Source: Chloracidobacterium sp. (GTDB lineage Bacteria; Acidobacteriota; Blastocatellia; Pyrinomonadales; Pyrinomonadaceae). From it: a stretch of 39,004 nt of DNA. The DNA is taken from the NCBI GenBank assembly GCA_025362075.1, contig JANYIL010000217.1:1-39004 (forward strand). The letters are read 5' to 3'. Under the pieces are notes generated by a model. The model was not told the DNA's origin. It saw only the letters and a program-made list of their open reading frames with translations, and ran no database searches. The position numbers were made by a program, and so were the translations under genes. Below, piece after piece: positions 34,518 to 39,004 of the stretch (its first letter is position 1; every line of letters starts with the position of its first letter).

Positions 34518-34595
34518 AAACTATTTGTCCTCACTGCGCCCGTCCTATCGACGGTACGCAAAGGAGTTAGTTTAATTTTTCGCTCGCCGTTTTGT

Positions 34596-34988
34596 CTAGT
34601 GAACGGCGACCTTAAGCTTAAAGGTCCCTTTCCAGCGGTCGGCCTTCAGGCATTCGGTGACAGTTATCGTGTAGTCGCCGGCGGCGGTCGGGTCGATCTC
34701 ATTCGTCGAGTGGCAGTCGGCCGCCATATCCTGTTCGTAGTTCGATCCCGGAGGGCCTTCGATTGCGAGCGTGATGTAGTGGCTGCCGACATTTTCGGTC
34801 GTCATCTTCTGACCGGCTCGGACGTGGATGACATAGATCCGCTTACTCTTATAACCATTCAGCGTACCGGTAACGACGGCGCTCGTTTTGCCGGGGGCAA
34901 ATTTTATGCGCGTCTTTTGGCCGAGCGCAACAGTCGACAGAACAGTGAAAATACCGAGGACGAGAACGACTCTAGTAAACGTTTTCAT
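34596..34988 (-). CDS. secreted beta-rich protein, PliG/PPC-like
   Basis: Signal peptide MKTFTRVVLVLGIFTVLSTVALGQ; IKFAPGKTSAVVTGTLNGYKSKRIYVIHVRAGQKMTTE resembles g-type lysozyme inhibitor/PPC folds. Family call is tentative. Confidence 0.6.
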   Translation of the reverse strand: MKTFTRVVLVLGIFTVLSTVALGQKTRIKFAPGKTSAVVTGTLNGYKSKRIYVIHVRAGQKMTTENVGSHYITLAIEGPPGSNYEQDMAADCHSTNEIDPTAAGDYTITVTECLKADRWKGTFKLKVAVH

Positions 34989-34992
34989 ATAT

Positions 34993-35511
34993 TTAAATAG
35001 GTTTTGATAGCGGCAGCGGGGGCGGTTCCTCGCCTTCTTTCGGGGCTTCACGATTTATGGTGTCATAAATCGACATAATCTTGTCGATCCAGCCTTTGGC
35101 GTCAGTGTTCGCGGGATCGTACTTGATGGCCTTGCGATAATCACCGAGAGCCGACGCGTATTGCCCAGCATCGGTCAGAGCGACGCCGCGTTTGTAATAG
35201 GCCTCGGACATGACTTTTTTTAAGGCCCCGTCGTCGGGTTTTTTCTTCAGATTGACCTCGGCAGAGGCGATCTCGGTGTCAAATTTTTTCGTATCGATGG
35301 GGTTGCCGCTCTGTTTCCATTTAGATTTGCCGGCTGAATTGGCATCGACCGGCGGCTGCTGATTTTCGAGCGTGTGTGAGATCGCCGTCTGCGATTTTTC
35401 CGGGGTCGACGCCGTCGAAGGTTTCGTCGTATTCTCGGCGACGGGCCGAGCCGAGCTGTTACAGCCAGCCGCAAAGATACAGGACGCGATGACGATGAAT
35501 AATTTCTTCAT
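34993..35511 (-). CDS. TPR lipoprotein
   Basis: Lipobox (IVIASCIFAAGCNSS); TPR segment AYYKRGVALTDAGQYASALGDYRKAIKYDPANTDA. Confidence 0.8.
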   Translation of the reverse strand: MKKLFIVIASCIFAAGCNSSARPVAENTTKPSTASTPEKSQTAISHTLENQQPPVDANSAGKSKWKQSGNPIDTKKFDTEIASAEVNLKKKPDDGALKKVMSEAYYKRGVALTDAGQYASALGDYRKAIKYDPANTDAKGWIDKIMSIYDTINREAPKEGEEPPPLPLSKPI

Positions 35512-35514
35512 GAT

Positions 35515-37461
35515 TTATTTCTTATCAATATAGGGTCGTGATTGAACGACGTAGATCTTGCCGTTCATTATACCCCATTCGATGTCTTGTTCCTTCCGTC
35601 CACCGAACGCCGTTCGGATATTTATCGCCGCCCGTGCCAGAGCCCGGGCCTGCAAGTCGGTAAGGACGCGTTTCTTGGCGGCGGCGCAGACGTCGGCGGT
35701 TTCCTTGAGATCGCCATGCTCGTCAAAGCGGAGTGCCCCTTTCTGCTGCGAGAGCGTCATGACGACTACCGAATTCGACTTTGGATTAAACAGCACCTGT
35801 TCCGGCACACCATCGTTGGCGGTAACCTTGGTATTGTGTCCACAGGTCGCACTGATGTAGACCGAGTTTTTGTTGCGGTCGTCAAACGGGTCTTTGGTGA
35901 TCATCACTCCGCCGCGGTCCATGTCGATGCCGGTCTGTATGAGGGCCGACATGTAGACGTCGTTCTGACTGACATAGTTACGGACGCGAGCTTCGTAGCC
36001 CTGAAAATTCCAGAGCGAGGCCCACACCGTCTTAACGGCTTCGATGACCTTGTCTTCCTCGCGAACGTTTGGGACACTGGAATATAGCCCGGCGCCGCTG
36101 AATTTAGGCAAATCTTCGGCGTTTGACGAGCTACGGACAAAGACGGGCTTGCCGCCTAGCTGCTTTTTCCAACGGGCAATAATGTCCGCACGAAGGCCTT
36201 CATCAAATTTGCCGTTCTGGAGCAGTTTACGAAATTCGTCGAGCTTTTGACGGCGGATCTTGGGGTTGTGAACAAAGGTGTTGTCGTCCATCAGGTCGTT
36301 GATCACCTTGTCAAAACCGTTGTCCTTCATAAACTTGTCGTACCAGTAATAAGGCACCGAAAAGCCGTCAGGCACGCTGATGCCCCGCACGCGGGCGTGG
36401 AGCATTTCGCCGAGATTTGCGGCCTTTGAGCCGTAGGCGATGCTGTCCCTTTTACGCATTCCGCCGAGCGTCATCAGCCGGGTCGCCTTCATGTCGGCGG
36501 GCGGCACCTGTTCGTCGGGCGAGGCGGGCAGCTCCGTGCCCTTTGTGACCGGCTCGAGATGGTAATCGTCCATCTCAGCATTTAGCTTGTACCAGTGAGT
36601 GTCGTAGTCGCGAAAGAGCTTATCGGCGTCCTTGATGTATACGTTCGGGATGTTCCAGCCCTTTGCCAGGATATTGACATGCGACAACGGCGAGGATGGC
36701 TTGGCCACGATCACGCCGCGGACCAGCGGCAGATCGAGCGGCAATTCCTTTAGAATGATGATCTCGTTATCACCGATCTCGACCGTGTCGTCGAGCTTGT
36801 CGATGATGTGGATCCGGCCGACCGCCGAACCCGTGTTCAGGGCAAGATATGCCTGATTTCTATTAAGCTCGTCCTGCAAAACACGGTCAAGGCCGGAGCT
36901 TGCGGTCGCATCTTCCTGGCGGATCGAGTTTGGTTTGTACCACACCTTTTGAAAAAAATTGACGTTGATCGCGTGGTTTACCGCTTTGATCACGTCGCTG
37001 GAGGCAAGGTCGCCTTCGTAGAGTTCCCATGTGAATTTATCCACCGGCGACTGCCATGCGATCGTGCCGACGACGAAACGCCGGTCAGCATCAACGTATA
37101 TCGCCTTAAAAGTATCCGCTCCGCGCGGGATCAGATAGGTGGCAAGCAAAAAGTCTTTGTGAAAGCGAAACTTTTGCGAATTGACGAAATAGATCTTGTT
37201 ATTATTTCGGCGGTCGATGACGAACATCGCATGTGGCAGAGCATAGGGTGTTCCCTGATGATAGACGCGGGCGACCGAATTAAAGGCGTTTCGCGATTCG
37301 ATCTTGGGCAGGGAATTACGCATCGAATCGGGCCGTTTGTCCATCACACCTTTTGGCTCGCGGGTAGGCGACGGTTTGCGGGACAGTTGGGCCGGGACGC
37401 TTACAACGGAGAAGGCCGCTATCAAAAATAAAGCGAAGGTAAAAGTCTTAAAGTGATCCAT
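35515..37461 (-). CDS. exported PEP/pyruvate-binding (PPDK N-terminal-like) dikinase-family protein with phosphohistidine domain upstream of the ATP-grasp domain
   Basis: Signal peptide; His-domain GVIVAKPSSPLSHVNILAKGWNIPNVYI; ATP-binding YGSKAANLGEM, VFVRSSSNAEDLPKFSGAGLYSSVPNV; QDIEWGIMNGKIYVVQSRP. Confidence 0.88.
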   Translation of the reverse strand: MDHFKTFTFALFLIAAFSVVSVPAQLSRKPSPTREPKGVMDKRPDSMRNSLPKIESRNAFNSVARVYHQGTPYALPHAMFVIDRRNNNKIYFVNSQKFRFHKDFLLATYLIPRGADTFKAIYVDADRRFVVGTIAWQSPVDKFTWELYEGDLASSDVIKAVNHAINVNFFQKVWYKPNSIRQEDATASSGLDRVLQDELNRNQAYLALNTGSAVGRIHIIDKLDDTVEIGDNEIIILKELPLDLPLVRGVIVAKPSSPLSHVNILAKGWNIPNVYIKDADKLFRDYDTHWYKLNAEMDDYHLEPVTKGTELPASPDEQVPPADMKATRLMTLGGMRKRDSIAYGSKAANLGEMLHARVRGISVPDGFSVPYYWYDKFMKDNGFDKVINDLMDDNTFVHNPKIRRQKLDEFRKLLQNGKFDEGLRADIIARWKKQLGGKPVFVRSSSNAEDLPKFSGAGLYSSVPNVREEDKVIEAVKTVWASLWNFQGYEARVRNYVSQNDVYMSALIQTGIDMDRGGVMITKDPFDDRNKNSVYISATCGHNTKVTANDGVPEQVLFNPKSNSVVVMTLSQQKGALRFDEHGDLKETADVCAAAKKRVLTDLQARALARAAINIRTAFGGRKEQDIEWGIMNGKIYVVQSRPYIDKK

Positions 37462-37467
37462 ATAATG

Positions 37468-38127
37468 TTAAATCAGGGCTCCCGATTCCCGACCGCTTAA
37501 AATTCTTGTTCGTAGACGATGCAGGTCGTCCTCGCCCCTGAGCGAGATGTCGAGGTCGCGGATGTGGCCGTCCTTGAGGCCGTAGATCCAGCCGTTCACG
37601 GTCAACTCCTGTCCGCGTTCCCACGCTTCCTGGACGATGGTTGTCTCACCGACATTGATGACCTGTTCACCGACGTTTAGCTCGCAAAGCAGATTTACGC
37701 GTTCGCTCATATCGCCGATGGCCGCCAGTCGCTGTTCATTTTGATTAGCCGTATCCTGAATATGCCGGAGCCAATTGTCGATCAGCCCGTGACGCTGCCC
37801 CTCAAGAGCCGCGATCACGCCGCCGCAGCCGTAATGCCCGCAGACAATAATATGTTTGACGCGGAGCACCTCAACGGCAAACTGGATCACCGATAAGCAG
37901 TTCATGTCGGTGTGATTGACGAGGTTGGCAATGTTGCGATGTACGAAAACCTCACCAGGAGCAAGATCGACTATCGTGTTTGCGGAGACGCGGCTGTCCG
38001 AGCAGCCGATCCAAAGGTATTCAGGGGCCTGTTGGTCCGCGAGATCGGCGAAAAAATGGGGATCTTCATTGGTCATCCGCGATGCCCAACGCCGGTTATT
38101 TTCGAGTAGATATTTTAATTCGCTCAC
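37468..38127 (-). CDS. beta-carbonic anhydrase
   Basis: LWIGCSDSRVSANTIVDLAPGEVFVHRNIANLV...IIVCGHYGCGGVIAAL. Confidence 0.96.
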   Translation of the reverse strand: MSELKYLLENNRRWASRMTNEDPHFFADLADQQAPEYLWIGCSDSRVSANTIVDLAPGEVFVHRNIANLVNHTDMNCLSVIQFAVEVLRVKHIIVCGHYGCGGVIAALEGQRHGLIDNWLRHIQDTANQNEQRLAAIGDMSERVNLLCELNVGEQVINVGETTIVQEAWERGQELTVNGWIYGLKDGHIRDLDISLRGEDDLHRLRTRILSGRESGALI

Positions 38128-38163
38128 AATACGATTCCGAAAGAGATAGTTTACCCTTGCAGT

Positions 38164-39004
38164 CTAGTTCTGCAAAACATCTGAGATCGCGTCGCAGGCC
38201 GTCGCGGTGCCATTTTCAGCATCTATGATTCGCTGGAGCGGCAAAGCGTTTGCGTGGTATTTTTCGTTATTTAGGATCTTGTGCAGGGTTTTCGCGGCGC
38301 GTTCTGCCGTGTAACTGTCGCGGTCAATGATCTCGGCCACACCCGCACGGCGGCAGCGGGCGGCGTTGTCCGGCTGATCGTGGCTGTACGGCATTATTAG
38401 CTGCGGAACGCCGGCACGCAAAACCTGTGAAGTCGTGCCGACACCGGCCTGGTGGACGACGCAGGCGGCTTTTGGAAAAACCAGTGAGTATGGAGCAAAT
38501 TCAAAGGCGACGATATTATCATCCAGACCCTTTGGCGGATCGTTCTCGCGGCCGTAAAGCAATACCCCGCGGCGTCCGAGCAATTTCGCCGCCCCAGCGC
38601 TTTCGTCAAAAAAGTTACGGGCGTCCATCACGGCTGCTGAGCCGAGCGTGAACACTATCGGCGGCTCACCCGCATCGAGAAAATCGGCCAATGCAGGCGG
38701 CAACGCAAGCGTCTCGCTCTCATCGTAAAAACAAAATCCCGTTTGTAGCGTCGGTGAATACCAATCGGGCTGAGGTTTGCCCAGCACTCTAGAAAACATG
38801 GCGAGGTGTAGCAACGGCGAATACTTTCCTTCGACTATAGGGTCGTGGCCACCATCGAGGCCGAGATCGCGGCGAAACTTGCGATACGGTTCGAACCAGT
38901 CGGAAATTGTCCAAAGCATAAACCCGAACATAGCGCGGTGAAACGCGGCCGGCAGCGGTCGCAGATATTCGAGGATTTCGGCAGTCGAGAAAATGCTGGG
39001 ATCG
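38164..39004 (-). CDS. UGT/MurG-like glycosyltransferase, 5' end beyond the window
   Basis: GT-B C-terminal motif (KAACVVHQAGVGTTSQVLRAGVPQLIMPYSHDQPDNAARCRRAGVAE). The frame stays open from 38931 to the window edge. Confidence 0.85.
   Translation of the reverse strand, partial: DPSIFSTAEILEYLRPLPAAFHRAMFGFMLWTISDWFEPYRKFRRDLGLDGGHDPIVEGKYSPLLHLAMFSRVLGKPQPDWYSPTLQTGFCFYDESETLALPPALADFLDAGEPPIVFTLGSAAVMDARNFFDESAGAAKLLGRRGVLLYGRENDPPKGLDDNIVAFEFAPYSLVFPKAACVVHQAGVGTTSQVLRAGVPQLIMPYSHDQPDNAARCRRAGVAEIIDRDSYTAERAAKTLHKILNNEKYHANALPLQRIIDAENGTATACDAISDVLQN

Overview
The window looks like a chromosomal segment from an Acidobacteriota-like genome. This placement is an inference from a large Oar-type TonB-dependent receptor, a 'TPGN' EF-P loop and the gene families present. 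No taxonomic search was possible. It carries about 37 supported CDSs, two of them probably cut by the window edges. Main groups: a CBS/Hsp20/Lon stress cluster; nadA; a PhoU/DUF47/PiT phosphate operon; an M48 protease; an MFS transporter; yacG; an M50 protease; HU; a TonB-dependent receptor flanked by two paralogous CarboxypepD_reg-TPR proteins; a DUF4129/DUF4350/TauE/MoxR locus; a transmembrane pseudokinase; a split ATP synthase F0 operon; GT2 and KDO transferases; efp; and a tight operon of carbonic anhydrase, an exported PEP/pyruvate-dikinase-like protein, a TPR lipoprotein and a secreted beta-rich protein. No tRNA, rRNA, CRISPR array or transposase gene was recognised. The strongest unexplained signal is the density and variety of palindromic intergenic elements: (i) a two-hairpin ~95-bp element in three copies with a compensatory base-pair change, (ii) a 90-bp palindrome present once between genes and once in frame inside a glycosyltransferase CDS, (iii) hairpins built from 7-nt iterated units at three loci, (iv) hairpins built from ~9-nt iterated units at three loci, (v) a ~199-bp MITE-like element with 25-bp terminal inverted repeats, and (vi) an AGCCCGCACGTNAGTAAGGGC family. 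Several of these fill the whole gap between neighbouring genes and touch stop codons.
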